64,000 nucleotides of DNA from NCBI GenBank assembly GCA_017416285.1, contig JAFQCU010000036.1, forward strand, positions 1 through 64,000. The letters are read 5' to 3'. A model generated the notes under the pieces. It had not been told where the DNA came from and made no database searches. It worked only from the letters and a program-made list of their open reading frames with translations. Position numbers and translations under genes: made by a program. The stretch's first letter is position 1, and every line of letters starts with the position of its first letter. The stretch is from Clostridia bacterium. GTDB taxonomy: Bacteria; Bacillota; Clostridia; Oscillospirales; Acutalibacteraceae. Shown here piece after piece: positions 1 to 7,163 of this stretch.

Positions 1-932
1 ACATGATCACTGGTGCTGCTCAGATGGACGGCGCTATCCTTGTTATCGCTTCTACTGACGGTCCTATGGCTCAGACTAAAGAACACCTTCTCCTTGCTCG
101 TCAGGTAGGCGTTCCTTACATCGTTGTATTCATGAACAAGACTGACCTTGTTGACGACGAAGAACTTCTCGAACTCGTTGAAATGGAAATTCGTGAAACT
201 CTTGACAAGTATGAATTCCCTGGCGATGATACACCTATCATCAAGGGTTCTGCTTTCCAGGCACTCGATTCTGCTTCTACCGATCCTTCAGATGCAGTTT
301 ATGCTCCTATTGCTGAACTTATGGATGCTGTTGACAGCTACATCCCCACTCCTGACCGTAAGGCTGACATGGCTTTCTTAATGCCTGTTGAAGACGTTAT
401 GACAATTTCTGGTCGTGGTACTGTTGTTACCGGCCGTGTTGAACGTGGTCAGTTAAATGCTGGTGATGAAGTTGAAATCGTTGGTCTTACCGATGAACTC
501 CGCAAGGTTGTTGTAACTTCTATGGAAATGTTCCGTAAGACTCTTGACTACTGTGAAGCTGGTGACAACGTTGGTGCTCTTCTCCGTGGCGTAAGCCGTG
601 ACGAAGTTGAACGTGGCCAAGTTCTTGCAAAGCCCGGTTCAATCAAGCCCCACACCAAGTTCCATGGTCAGGTATACGTATTAAGCAAGGATGAAGGCGG
701 TCGTCATACTCCTTTCTTCAACAACTATCGTCCTCAGTTCTATTTCAGAACTACTGACGTTACCGGTGTTGTAGGTCTTCCTGCTGGTACTGAAATGTGC
801 ATGCCTGGCGATAACGTAGAAATGGACGTTGAACTTATCACTCCTATCGCTATCGAAGAAGGTCTCCGTTTCGCTATCCGTGAAGGTGGCCGTACTGTTG
901 GTTCAGGCGTTGTTACTGCTATCAACGAATAA
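1..932 (+). CDS. tuf: Elongation factor Tu, C-terminal 309 residues (5' end outside window)
   Basis: GTPase that delivers aminoacyl-tRNA to the ribosome in the cytoplasm. The reading frame is already open at base 1. The first complete codons match the EF-Tu segment just after the DCPGH (G3) motif, so roughly the first 90 residues, including the P-loop, lie upstream of the window. Visible are the G4 motif NKTDL near residue 46, the G5 GSA motif, and domains 2 and 3 ending in the typical GRTVGSGVV region. Codon use is strongly biased (GGT, CGT, GAA, GTT), as expected for a very highly expressed gene. A strong terminator follows 18 bases after the stop codon. Confidence 0.98.
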   Translation, partial: MITGAAQMDGAILVIASTDGPMAQTKEHLLLARQVGVPYIVVFMNKTDLVDDEELLELVEMEIRETLDKYEFPGDDTPIIKGSAFQALDSASTDPSDAVYAPIAELMDAVDSYIPTPDRKADMAFLMPVEDVMTISGRGTVVTGRVERGQLNAGDEVEIVGLTDELRKVVVTSMEMFRKTLDYCEAGDNVGALLRGVSRDEVERGQVLAKPGSIKPHTKFHGQVYVLSKDEGGRHTPFFNNYRPQFYFRTTDVTGVVGLPAGTEMCMPGDNVEMDVELITPIAIEEGLRFAIREGGRTVGSGVVTAINE

Positions 933-949
933 TTCTTTTTGAATTAAAT

Positions 950-987
950 AAAACCGTGAGTTGCAAAACTCACGGTTTTTTGTTTTT
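950..987 (+). terminator. Rho-independent terminator of tuf
   Basis: A perfect 12-bp stem (AAAACCGTGAGT pairing with ACTCACGGTTTT) with a short loop is followed by a T-rich run. It closes the tuf transcription unit. Confidence 0.92.
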
Positions 988-1001
988 ATGAAATGAAAAC
1001 A

Positions 1002-1030
1002 TTGATTAAAACCAAGATATATGATAAAAT
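1002..1030 (+). promoter_or_regulatory. Putative sigma-A promoter for rsmE operon
   Basis: A TTGATT -35 box (1002-1007), a 17-nt spacer and a TAAAAT -10 box (1025-1030) lie between the tuf terminator and the rsmE start. Confidence 0.6.
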
Positions 1031-1064
1031 TTGTTTAAACTTATTGCGAAAGGTTTAGAAAAAT

Positions 1065-1808
1065 ATGTTTAATTTTTTTGCCGCTGAAAACAGCAAACAA
1101 AATTCACAATATATAATAAGCGGTGGGGACTATAACCACATAAAAAACGTGCTCCGTATGGGTATAGGGGATACCTGCCTTATAAGTTGTGGCGGCAAGA
1201 GTGATTTGTGCAAAATTTCCGCTTTTTTTGAGGATGCCGTTTGTCTTGAAATTGTGGAGGAAGACTATAACGATACCGAGCTTCCCGTTAAAATTTATCT
1301 TTTCCAAGGTCTTCCAAAGGGCGACAAAATGGAATATATCATTCAAAAATGTGTCGAGCTTGGCGTTTTTGCGGTTGTTCCCGTTCAGATGAAGCATTGT
1401 GTGGTTAAGCTTGATGATAAAAAAGCAAAATCAAAGCAGGCACGCTGGCAAAGCATTAGTGAGAGTGCGGCAAAGCAGAGCAAACGTAATATTATTCCCG
1501 AAATTATAGATGTTTGCAGCTTTGATAAAGCGTTAGAGCTTGCAAAAACGCTGGATTTAATAATGGTGCCTTACGAAAACAAGGATGGTATGAGCGCCAC
1601 AGTCGAGGCACTTAGTAGCCTTAAAACCGCTAAAAGCGTTGGTATTTTTATCGGACCTGAGGGTGGTTTTGCCGAAAATGAAATTGAAAAAGTGATTAAT
1701 GCTAATGCGAAAGTTATATCGCTTGGCAAACGAATTTTGCGTACCGAAACTGCTGCGATTACAGCCGTTTCGATGTGTATGCTAGAGATTGAAAAGGAAA
1801 GTAATTAA
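1065..1808 (+). CDS. rsmE: 16S rRNA (uracil1498-N3)-methyltransferase RsmE
   Basis: SAM-dependent SPOUT (trefoil-knot) enzyme that methylates N3 of U1498 in 16S rRNA. The 247-residue length is normal for the family. Diagnostic motifs are GPEGGF at residues 197-202 and GKRILRTETA at 221-230, which form the knot and SAM site; the N-terminal part is the PUA-like RNA-binding domain. The ATG is preceded by an AAAGG element. The stop codon overlaps the next ATG (TAATG), so translation is probably coupled to the second RNA methyltransferase. Confidence 0.95.
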   Translation: MFNFFAAENSKQNSQYIISGGDYNHIKNVLRMGIGDTCLISCGGKSDLCKISAFFEDAVCLEIVEEDYNDTELPVKIYLFQGLPKGDKMEYIIQKCVELGVFAVVPVQMKHCVVKLDDKKAKSKQARWQSISESAAKQSKRNIIPEIIDVCSFDKALELAKTLDLIMVPYENKDGMSATVEALSSLKTAKSVGIFIGPEGGFAENEIEKVINANAKVISLGKRILRTETAAITAVSMCMLEIEKESN

Positions 1809-3160
1809 TGAAAAAACTACCGCAAGAGTATGAAACCCGTATGAAGCAGCTTTTGGGTGTGGATTTTGAAAAATATTTATCAGAGCTTGAAAATTTGCCG
1901 GTTAAAGCTTTTAGGGTGAATACGGATAAAATCAGTGTTGAGGATTTTGAAAAAATCAACCTTTTTTCAAAGGATAAAATACCATATGTTCAAAATGGGT
2001 ATTATCTTGATTACGAAAAAGTTGGCAACCATCCGTATCACCATGCGGGGCTTATCTACGTGCAAGAGCCCGCCGCAATGGCGCCTGCCGAATGTGTAGA
2101 TATCGACCCCGATTGGCTAGTGCTTGATATGTGTGCCGCACCCGGTGGCAAAAGCACTCAGCTTAAAAATAAGTTAGGCGAAAACGGTGTGCTTGTTTCT
2201 AATGAAATTATTTCCTCTCGTTGCAAAATACTTACGGGTAATATTGAACGATTGGGGCTTCAAAATACAGTTGTTACTTGTATGGACACCGAAAGGCTGG
2301 CGTCTCGCTTTGAAAACACCTTTGATTTAATAATGGTTGATGCTCCCTGCTCGGGCGAGGGTATGTTCAGGAAAGAGGAAATCGCTATTGATGAGTGGAG
2401 TACGGACAATGTTTTAATGTGCGCTAAACGGCAGGCAGAAATTTTGGAAAACGCCGTTAAAGCGCTTAAAAGCGGCGGCTTTATTGTGTATGCTACCTGT
2501 ACTTTTTCGCTTGAGGAAAACGAAATGACGGTTGATGCTTTTTTACAAAAGCACCCCGAATTTGAAATTATGCCGGTTAATGAAAGGGTTGCAAAATATA
2601 CCGCTGACGGCATAAAATTTGAGGGCCGCAAATGTGAAAATCTCCACTTTGCCCGTCGTTTTTATCCTCACATTGCTAAAGGCGAGGGTCAATTTATGGC
2701 AGTTTTGCGCCACAAGGGTGAAAAAGTGGGTAATGCGTTTTATAACACAAGGTCGGCTAAAACCGACAAGCTGGTTACCGAGTTTTTAGACGATACGCTT
2801 ACGGAATATAGCCCCGATTTTATTGGTGTTTATAACGGCAACCCGATTTATTATAACAACCGTTTGCCGATAGCTGACCGCACTGCCTTTTGCTGCGGTG
2901 TTACAATAGGTGAAATTCGCAAAAATTATATTCAGCCACACCATCAGTTTTTTATGGCTTTGGGGGATAAATTTAAGCGGAAAATTAATTTATCGGCTGA
3001 TAGTATTGAAATTTCAAAGTATTTGCACGGCGAGGAATTTGATACCGACTGTCAAAACGGTTGGGCGGTGGTTATGGTCGATGGCTATGCTGTTGGCGGC
3101 GCAAAGGTGTCGAACGGCAGAGCCAAAAATCATTATCCCAAGGGATTGAGAATTAAATAA
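1808..3160 (+). CDS. rsmF: RsmF/NSUN-type RNA m5C methyltransferase
   Basis: SAM-dependent RNA cytosine-C5 methyltransferase of the NOL1/NOP2/Sun family, 450 residues. The SAM-binding motif DMCAAPGGKS is at residues 107-116, the conserved Pro-Cys motif (DAPCSGEGMFRK) at about 178-189, and the catalytic Cys of the TCTF motif at residue 231. The GMFRK extension and the about 150-residue C-terminal region with PUA-like sequence are typical of the RsmF/YebU branch rather than RsmB. The exact target (16S rRNA or tRNA) cannot be told from sequence. It starts within the rsmE stop codon. Confidence 0.9.
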   Translation: MKKLPQEYETRMKQLLGVDFEKYLSELENLPVKAFRVNTDKISVEDFEKINLFSKDKIPYVQNGYYLDYEKVGNHPYHHAGLIYVQEPAAMAPAECVDIDPDWLVLDMCAAPGGKSTQLKNKLGENGVLVSNEIISSRCKILTGNIERLGLQNTVVTCMDTERLASRFENTFDLIMVDAPCSGEGMFRKEEIAIDEWSTDNVLMCAKRQAEILENAVKALKSGGFIVYATCTFSLEENEMTVDAFLQKHPEFEIMPVNERVAKYTADGIKFEGRKCENLHFARRFYPHIAKGEGQFMAVLRHKGEKVGNAFYNTRSAKTDKLVTEFLDDTLTEYSPDFIGVYNGNPIYYNNRLPIADRTAFCCGVTIGEIRKNYIQPHHQFFMALGDKFKRKINLSADSIEISKYLHGEEFDTDCQNGWAVVMVDGYAVGGAKVSNGRAKNHYPKGLRIK

Positions 3161-3161
3161 A

Positions 3162-3276
3162 TCGGGGGTTTATCTAATTCGGAATTAGGAATTCGTAATG
3201 CGTAATTATTGTGTAAATTAAACTATATTGTCTTCTACAAATTCCTAATAAAGTCCCCGATAAACTATAATTTGAA
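3162..3276. repeat. Interspersed MITE-like intergenic repeat, copy A
   Basis: About 115 bp bounded by inverted GTTTATC (3168-3174) and GATAAAC (3259-3265), with internal GGAATT/GCGTAAT blocks and a right end reading CCCGATAAACTATAATTTGA. The same ends and internal blocks recur at 33421-33551. No protein is encoded. The right end runs directly into the ribosome binding site of the 38-aa peptide gene. Confidence 0.6.
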
Positions 3277-3288
3277 AGGTGATGTAAA

Positions 3289-3405
3289 ATGTCTATTTTG
3301 ATTTTACTTTTAATAATTTTGGCGGCATTATTTGGGCTTGCACTTGTGGCAGGGCTAGGTATTGGTATTGTGCTGCTTATTATAATGCTTACAAAGAAGA
3401 AATAA
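3289..3405 (+). CDS. 38-aa hydrophobic membrane peptide
   Basis: Short ORF with a good GAAAGGTGA ribosome binding site 8-9 bases before its ATG. The product is a single very hydrophobic stretch (residues about 2-34, rich in Leu, Ile, Ala and Gly) ending in TKKK, so it should be one transmembrane helix with a positively charged C-terminus. It sits 13 bases before the TrmH-family gene and probably shares its transcript. Function unknown; a toxin-like or small regulatory membrane peptide is possible but unsupported. Confidence 0.6.
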   Translation: MSILILLLIILAALFGLALVAGLGIGIVLLIIMLTKKK

Positions 3406-3418
3406 CGAGGCAAGTTAA

Positions 3419-4234
3419 ATGTCAAACATAATTGCTATTAAAGATATAACCGCCCCCGAGCTTAACGTATACGCTCGCCTTACTGAAGCGCAATTAAAAA
3501 AGGATGAAGGTCTTTTTATTGCCGAAAGCGTAAAGGTTATTAAGGTTGCGCTCGATAAGGGGATAGAGCCGGTAAGCTTTTTAATGGAAGAACGGCAAAT
3601 TGAGGGCATAGGCAAGGAGTTGATTGAACGGTGCCCTAATGTGCCGGTGTATACAGCACCACGAGAGGTTCTTAGCTCTCTTACGGGGTTTGAGCTGACA
3701 CGTGGCGTACTTTGTGCAATGAAGCGACCCGTTGGTTTAAGCCTTGAAAACCTGCTTAAAAACGCAAAGCGTGTGGCTGTGCTCGAACGACTGAGCGATG
3801 CCGTGAACGTTGGCGCAATTTTCAGAAGCGCCGCCGCTTTGGGGTTAGATGCGGTATTGCTTTTTAATAATTGCAGTGAGCCGTTTAACCGCCGTACAGT
3901 CAGGGTTAGTATGGGCAGTGTTTTCTTGGTGCCGTGGGCATTTTTTGAAAAGGGAAATTTTCCAACCCCGCAAAATGCGGTAGAATATTTAAAGCAAAAC
4001 GGCTTTACAACCGCCGCCATGGCTTTACGGGAAGATACGGTGAGTGTTGATGCCCCTGTTTTAAAGAACACCGAAAAGCTTGCGCTGTTTTTGGGCGCAG
4101 AGGGTGACGGCTTAAGCGATGAAACCATTGCCGCTTGTGATTACACCGTAAAAATACCAATGCACCACGAGGTTGACTCCCTTAACGTTGCCGCTGCGGC
4201 GGCAGTCGCTTTTTGGGAGATTTCGAAGAAATAA
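3419..4234 (+). CDS. TrmH/SpoU-family RNA 2'-O-methyltransferase
   Basis: SPOUT-class RNA ribose methyltransferase, 271 residues. The three family motifs are present: motif 1 with Asn130 and Arg136 (NVGAIFRSA), motif 2 GAEGDGL at 226-232, and motif 3 with IPM...VDSLNVA at about 246-258. The N-terminal about 100 residues form the substrate-binding subdomain found in rRNA-type members such as RlmB/YsgA. The sequence does not say whether the target is 23S rRNA or tRNA. A GAGG element precedes the ATG. It is the third RNA methyltransferase in this cluster and ends at a strong hairpin. Confidence 0.92.
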   Translation: MSNIIAIKDITAPELNVYARLTEAQLKKDEGLFIAESVKVIKVALDKGIEPVSFLMEERQIEGIGKELIERCPNVPVYTAPREVLSSLTGFELTRGVLCAMKRPVGLSLENLLKNAKRVAVLERLSDAVNVGAIFRSAAALGLDAVLLFNNCSEPFNRRTVRVSMGSVFLVPWAFFEKGNFPTPQNAVEYLKQNGFTTAAMALREDTVSVDAPVLKNTEKLALFLGAEGDGLSDETIAACDYTVKIPMHHEVDSLNVAAAAAVAFWEISKK

Positions 4235-4237
4235 AAA

Positions 4238-4270
4238 ATTAAACGGGAGGCATTTTGCCTCCCGTTTAAT
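4238..4270. terminator. Bidirectional terminator hairpin between convergent genes
   Basis: A perfect 15-bp inverted repeat (ATTAAACGGGAGGCA, 4238-4252, and its complement, 4256-4270) with a 3-nt loop. It lies between the plus-strand methyltransferase and the minus-strand small gene. The better T-run follows the hairpin on the minus strand. Confidence 0.8.
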
Positions 4271-4279
4271 AAAGAAGTT

Positions 4280-4453
4280 TTAATCGGTATTGTCCATATT
4301 TTCAAGCGCATATTTGCAGCATTGTAACACCAATAAATTAAATGAAATATTATTTTCTTGTGCAACGGTATTAAGTTTTTCAAATAATGGTTCGGTAAAA
4401 CGAACGGTACGGGCTATATTTGCGCTTTTCAATTCATTTTCAATTTTAAACAT
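4280..4453 (-). CDS. Small putative DNA-binding (ribbon-helix-helix-like) protein, 57 aa
   Basis: The start chosen is the ATG at 4453, preceded by a GGTG element; an ATG two codons upstream at 4459 is also possible. A longer frame runs further upstream through the palindrome and lacks a ribosome binding site. The product has a short stretch ARTVRFTEPLFEKL, then a helix, then NISFNLLVLQCCKYAL, which resembles the beta-strand, helix, turn, helix layout of Arc/CopG-type ribbon-helix-helix repressors, although the match is from pattern alone. Directly upstream is a perfect 32-nt palindrome shared with a divergent gene, which fits an autoregulating repressor. Confidence 0.6.
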   Translation of the reverse strand: MFKIENELKSANIARTVRFTEPLFEKLNTVAQENNISFNLLVLQCCKYALENMDNTD

Positions 4454-4479
4454 TTTCATCACCATTATAATATTATGCT

Positions 4480-4511
4480 CACTTTTGGTTATATTTATAT
4501 AACCAAAAGTG
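4480..4511. promoter_or_regulatory. Perfect 32-nt palindrome, probable operator
   Basis: Two 15-nt arms (CACTTTTGGTTATAT and its exact complement) are separated by only TT. The palindrome lies between the divergent 57-aa and 56-aa genes and abuts the -35 box of the latter (4513-4518). No T-run or GC-rich stem suggests a terminator, so an operator bound by a dimeric repressor is the best reading. Confidence 0.65.
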
Positions 4512-4512
4512 G

Positions 4513-4541
4513 TTGCACAAATACAAGTGTTGTGATATAAT
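4513..4541 (+). promoter_or_regulatory. Sigma-A promoter of 56-aa cysteine-rich gene
   Basis: TTGCAC (4513-4518), a 17-nt spacer and TATAAT (4536-4541). The -35 box is one base from the end of the 32-nt palindrome, so a bound repressor would block polymerase. Confidence 0.75.
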
Positions 4542-4558
4542 ATCATAGAGGTGATTAT

Positions 4559-4729
4559 ATGGAATGTGAAAATGTTTTTTGCGTTTATCAAGAAAAAGAA
4601 AAGTGCATTTTAGATGAAATAAGTATTGATAATATTGGATTGTGTTGTAGTTGTATATGTGTAGATATTCCTGATGAGGAATTAGTTAAATACAAAACAT
4701 TACATAGAAATAAATTTGTAAATTATTAA
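4559..4729 (+). CDS. 56-aa cysteine-rich protein, probable metal binder
   Basis: Clear small gene with promoter, an AGAGGTGA ribosome binding site and an ATG. The product contains seven cysteines at residues 3, 8, 16, 29, 30, 32 and 34, then a polar charged tail. The spacing (NVFCVY, then EKCILDEI, then CCSCICVDIPDE) resembles small uncharacterised Firmicutes proteins with Cys pairs that likely bind zinc or an iron-sulfur cluster. It is transcribed away from the putative repressor gene across the shared palindrome. Its function is not known. Confidence 0.7.
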   Translation: MECENVFCVYQEKEKCILDEISIDNIGLCCSCICVDIPDEELVKYKTLHRNKFVNY

Positions 4730-4985
4730 TTATTCAATATTCATCATTCATTAAAAAAGACGGCTATTCAGCCGTCTTTTTTGCACTGCGTTCCATCGTG
4801 GATTATTTCGTAATCTTTTTTATAAATTAAATCCTCAATAAACACAAATTCATACCCATCATCCTTTAGGCATTTTAGGATATTCGGCAAAGCTTCGGGA
4901 GTGTGCTCGGCATCGTTATGGAAAAGAACGATTGAGCCGTTTTTAACCTTGATTGTTACCCGCTTACAAATGCTGTCGGCGGTGT
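4722..4985. repeat. Direct repeat, copy 1 (duplicated deacetylase 3' end plus terminator)
   Basis: This stretch is nearly identical to 6354-6618. It covers the intergenic AT-rich tract, the AGACGGCT/AGCCGTCT terminator and the last about 72 codons of the deacetylase gene. Differences are few; Ile replaces Ser and Glu replaces Asp in the encoded protein. Similarity ends abruptly at the codons for TADSICKR. Confidence 0.85.
4753..4782 (-). terminator. Terminator of the chimeric duplicated gene
   Basis: Hairpin AAAAAAGACGGCT/AGCCGTCTTTTTT with a 4-nt loop, flanked by A and T runs, so it can act on either strand. It overlaps the stop codon and is a copy of the hairpin at 6387-6416. Confidence 0.8.
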
Positions 4986-5007
4986 CAGGTTTTTTAATTT
5001 GTTTCAT
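4768..5007 (-). pseudogene. Chimeric ORF: 8 foreign codons fused to deacetylase C-terminal fragment
   Basis: The 79-codon frame opens with its own ribosome binding site (AAAGGA) and MKQIKKPD, then switches without a break to the last about 72 residues of the polysaccharide deacetylase encoded at 6402-7157. The catalytic Asp and metal-binding His motifs of the deacetylase are missing; only the LFHND motif region and the tail remain. It cannot be an active deacetylase and is best read as a partial-duplication remnant. It may still be translated, because the frame and the Shine-Dalgarno sequence are intact. It begins 20 bases after the stop codon of the DUF3970-like gene, and the same AACACGAAAGGA string precedes both starts. 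Confidence 0.75.
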
Positions 5008-5026
5008 TTTTAATTTTCCTTTCGTG

Positions 5027-5200
5027 TTATTCTTCAAAGTCTTGAACATCTAAATATACTGCAACATATTTTGATGATTTGCATTTTCGTGTTTGTGGGT
5101 ATTCTTGGCTCACATAGTTTATTTGCAAGCCGCAATATTCTTCAATGTTTGATACCATCGCTTCCACTTGTTGCGGCAATCCTGTTATTCTAATTTTCAT
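5027..5200 (-). CDS. 57-aa DUF3970-like protein of unknown function
   Basis: The ORF starts at the ATG at 5200, 11 bases after an AAAGGAG element. The product begins MKIRITGLPQQVEAMVSNIE and ends with a strand-like KYVAVYLDV segment. This layout (short beta strand, helix, beta strands) recalls small DUF3970-type proteins common in phages and integrative elements of Firmicutes; the assignment is from memory of the pattern and is tentative. It is followed closely by the chimeric ORF, so the two form a small operon inside the accessory pocket. Confidence 0.6.
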   Translation of the reverse strand: MKIRITGLPQQVEAMVSNIEEYCGLQINYVSQEYPQTRKCKSSKYVAVYLDVQDFEE

Positions 5201-5323
5201 AAATATTTATACTCCTTTCGTGTTATTTGTCTTGCCCTTTTGGGTTTGACAAAATAAATATGACAGAAGCATATACAACACAATTTTTTTCTGCATAACT
5301 TTTTTGACATTTTCCCAAACGAC

Positions 5324-5352
5324 TTTACAAAGCAATATGAAAGTGGTATAAT
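5324..5352 (+). promoter_or_regulatory. Promoter of zinc-ribbon gene
   Basis: TTTACA (5324-5329), a 17-nt spacer and TATAAT (5347-5352), 32 bases before the GTG start. Confidence 0.7.
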
Positions 5353-5384
5353 TACTAAATAAGCATTATTCGAGGTGGCATATA

Positions 5385-6164
5385 GTGGCTTTAATAAAGT
5401 GTCCTGAATGTTCCAAAGAAATATCTGACAAAGCAAATATATGTATTAATTGTGGTTGTCCAATTAGTGTGATTAAAAAAATCATATATTGTAATGTTTC
5501 TTATATGCAAATAGAAAGTATTTTTAATGATGGATTGTCTAACAATACTGTTGGTAATTGTCAAGAAAGCAATTCAACATATAACTATCGTGTTGAAAAC
5601 AATATTCTATATATTACAGACCAAGCAGGAACTCACGAATTCATAATTGATGAAGAATATCTTGTGAATAAAAGCACAAAGTACGAAGGTTTCATACCCG
5701 ACAGTGAGACCTTTGATGCTCATTGTCAAAGCAAATTGGGCACGATACAATTTAGTGCTAACGGAACATATACAGGAAATTTTATAGGTACTAAATGCAA
5801 TGGTAACTATAAAAAATATGACAACATTATTATTAAGTGCGGAAATGATACTGGTAATATTCCAACGGCATTTTTAGTATATAAAAATAATCTATATCTT
5901 GAAGCAAGAATAAAAAAGGAAGCGATTGAAAATATTCTTTCCAAGTTATCCTCATTTTCACTTCAAAATCAAATCAAATTTACAACTCCTACACCTACAA
6001 TCCAAACGAAACCCTTGGTATCGGTAAATTGTCCTTACTGTAATTCAACTAATACTAAAAAAATCTCCTCTTCCGAAAAAGTATTCAACATAGCAATGTT
6101 TGGTATTTTTGGCAACAAAAGAAAATACCAATGGCATTGTAATAATTGCAATAGTGATTTTTAA
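5385..6164 (+). CDS. Double zinc-ribbon protein, 259 aa
   Basis: The start is GTG at 5385 with a CGAGGTGG ribosome binding site. The N-terminus is a zinc ribbon of the zinc-ribbon-domain type (Cys6, Cys9, Cys20, Cys23). Residues about 35-200 form a beta-rich region with repeated Tyr, Asn and Gly (FSANGTYTGNF, CNGNYKKYDN) like small beta-barrel or lipocalin-style folds. The C-terminus holds a second ribbon, CPYC...CNNC. No signal peptide or membrane segment is seen, so a cytoplasmic location is likely. It is monocistronic, with its own promoter and terminator, and lies between the two copies of a direct repeat, consistent with accessory DNA. Function unknown. Confidence 0.75.
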   Translation: MALIKCPECSKEISDKANICINCGCPISVIKKIIYCNVSYMQIESIFNDGLSNNTVGNCQESNSTYNYRVENNILYITDQAGTHEFIIDEEYLVNKSTKYEGFIPDSETFDAHCQSKLGTIQFSANGTYTGNFIGTKCNGNYKKYDNIIIKCGNDTGNIPTAFLVYKNNLYLEARIKKEAIENILSKLSSFSLQNQIKFTTPTPTIQTKPLVSVNCPYCNSTNTKKISSSEKVFNIAMFGIFGNKRKYQWHCNNCNSDF

Positions 6165-6168
6165 AAAA

Positions 6169-6204
6169 GATATGAGAGAAAACAAATTCTCTCATATCTT
6201 TTCT
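6169..6204 (+). terminator. Terminator of zinc-ribbon gene
   Basis: A 15-bp stem (AAGATATGAGAGAAA-type arm and its complement TTCTCTCATATCTT) with an A-rich loop, followed by TTCTTGTT, lies just after the stop codon. Confidence 0.8.
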
Positions 6205-6249
6205 TGTTCGTTTATTTCCTTTTGCAAGGTTTCATATAATGCTTGAATG

Positions 6250-6312
6250 AACACAAGGGGACGGTTCTATTGTGTTAGTTTGACGGACAGTCGGGGACGC
6301 CTGTCCCTACAA
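6250..6312. repeat. REP-like intergenic repeat
   Basis: Inverted AACACAA (6250-6256) and TTGTGTT (6270-6276) flank GGGGACGGTTCTA. Next comes GGACAG...CTGTCC (6285-6306) around CGGGGACG. Such GGGACGG/GTCCC repeats resemble REP-type sequences mobilised by REP-associated tyrosine transposases. No transposase gene is in the window. The remainder of 6165-6401 holds only this, the two terminators and an AT-rich tract. Confidence 0.45.
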
Positions 6313-6353
6313 AATATATTTTATATCTGTGCCGTAAGGCACACCGAAATTGT

Positions 6354-6618
6354 TCATTATTAATCATTCAATATTCATCATTCATTAAAAAAGACGGCTA
6401 TTCAGCCGTCTTTTTTGCACTGCGTTCCATCGTGGATTATTTCGTAATCTTTTTTATAAATTAAATCTTCAATAAAAACAAACTCATACCCGTCATCCTT
6501 TAGGCATTTTAGGATATTTGGCAAAGCTTCGGGGGTGTGGTCGGCGTCGTTATGGAATAAAACGATTGAGCCGTTTTTAACCTTGCTTGTTACCCGCTTG
6601 CAAATGCTGTCGGCGGTG
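6354..6618. repeat. Direct repeat, copy 2 (original deacetylase 3' end)
   Basis: Parent copy of the repeat at 4722-4985. Homology continues from the AT-rich tract through the terminator into the deacetylase coding region and stops inside it, whereas the gene itself goes on intact to 7157. Confidence 0.85.
6387..6416 (-). terminator. Terminator of polysaccharide deacetylase gene
   Basis: AAAAAAGACGGCT/AGCCGTCTTTTTT hairpin with an ATTC loop. It overlaps the stop codon at 6402-6404. Confidence 0.85.
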
Positions 6619-7157
6619 GCGTGGTCTTTCCAGTCAAGGCTGTCAACATCCCACTGTATAGTATACATACCAAGTGCTTCGGTGGTTTCAAGCACGGCGT
6701 TGTCATAGTCGCCATACGGCACACGCAAAAGGGTAGGGCAACGGCCGGTTATTGCTTTAATTTTGTTGTTACAGCTTTCCAGCTCGTTTTTTATTTGCTC
6801 GGTTGATAGCTGCGGCATATGCGGGTGGGTGTTTGAATGGTTTTCAATTCTGTGCCCTGCATCGGATAGTGCTTTAACCGATTCGGGATATTTATCGACC
6901 CAAGCGCCCACAACAAAAAAGGTTGCGGGTACGTTATATTCCTTTAAAATTTTAATAAGTGTTTCGGTATCGTCATTGCCCCAAGCCGCATCAAAGCTGA
7001 TGGCAACCTGCTTTTTGTCGGTCTTGACACAATAAATCGGCAGCTTACGGTTTTGGCTTGCAAAAATGCTTACCGACCCCGTTACCAGCAAAACTGTGGC
7101 AATAATAACACACAGCGCCAGCATTATGTGTTGCTTTTTAATAATAAAAAATTTCAT
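6402..7157 (-). CDS. PdaB-like polysaccharide deacetylase (CE4 fold)
   Basis: A membrane-anchored NodB-fold deacetylase, 251 residues from the ATG at 7157. That start was chosen because it has an AAAGGGTG ribosome binding site; the ATG at 7175 has none. A single N-terminal membrane segment (about 10-33) places the catalytic domain outside the membrane. Motifs: SFDAAWGNDD with Asp56, HSNTHPH with His107 and His111, RVPYGD at 145-150, and LFHND near 201-205. The FDAAWG form of motif 1 is typical of sporulation-type PdaB proteins, which act on peptidoglycan or cortex sugars. That role is inferred. Its 3' end is duplicated at 4768-4985. Confidence 0.88.
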   Translation of the reverse strand: MKFFIIKKQHIMLALCVIIATVLLVTGSVSIFASQNRKLPIYCVKTDKKQVAISFDAAWGNDDTETLIKILKEYNVPATFFVVGAWVDKYPESVKALSDAGHRIENHSNTHPHMPQLSTEQIKNELESCNNKIKAITGRCPTLLRVPYGDYDNAVLETTEALGMYTIQWDVDSLDWKDHATADSICKRVTSKVKNGSIVLFHNDADHTPEALPNILKCLKDDGYEFVFIEDLIYKKDYEIIHDGTQCKKDG

Positions 7158-7163
7158 AAAAAT

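Noticed and set aside
4480..4511. Perfect palindrome as a terminator
   Set aside because: It is AT-rich with no T-run on either strand and lies upstream of both genes; operator is more likely.
4280..4591. 103-aa version of the small DNA-binding-like protein
   Set aside because: The longer frame runs through the palindrome and has no ribosome binding site; the ATG at 4453 does.
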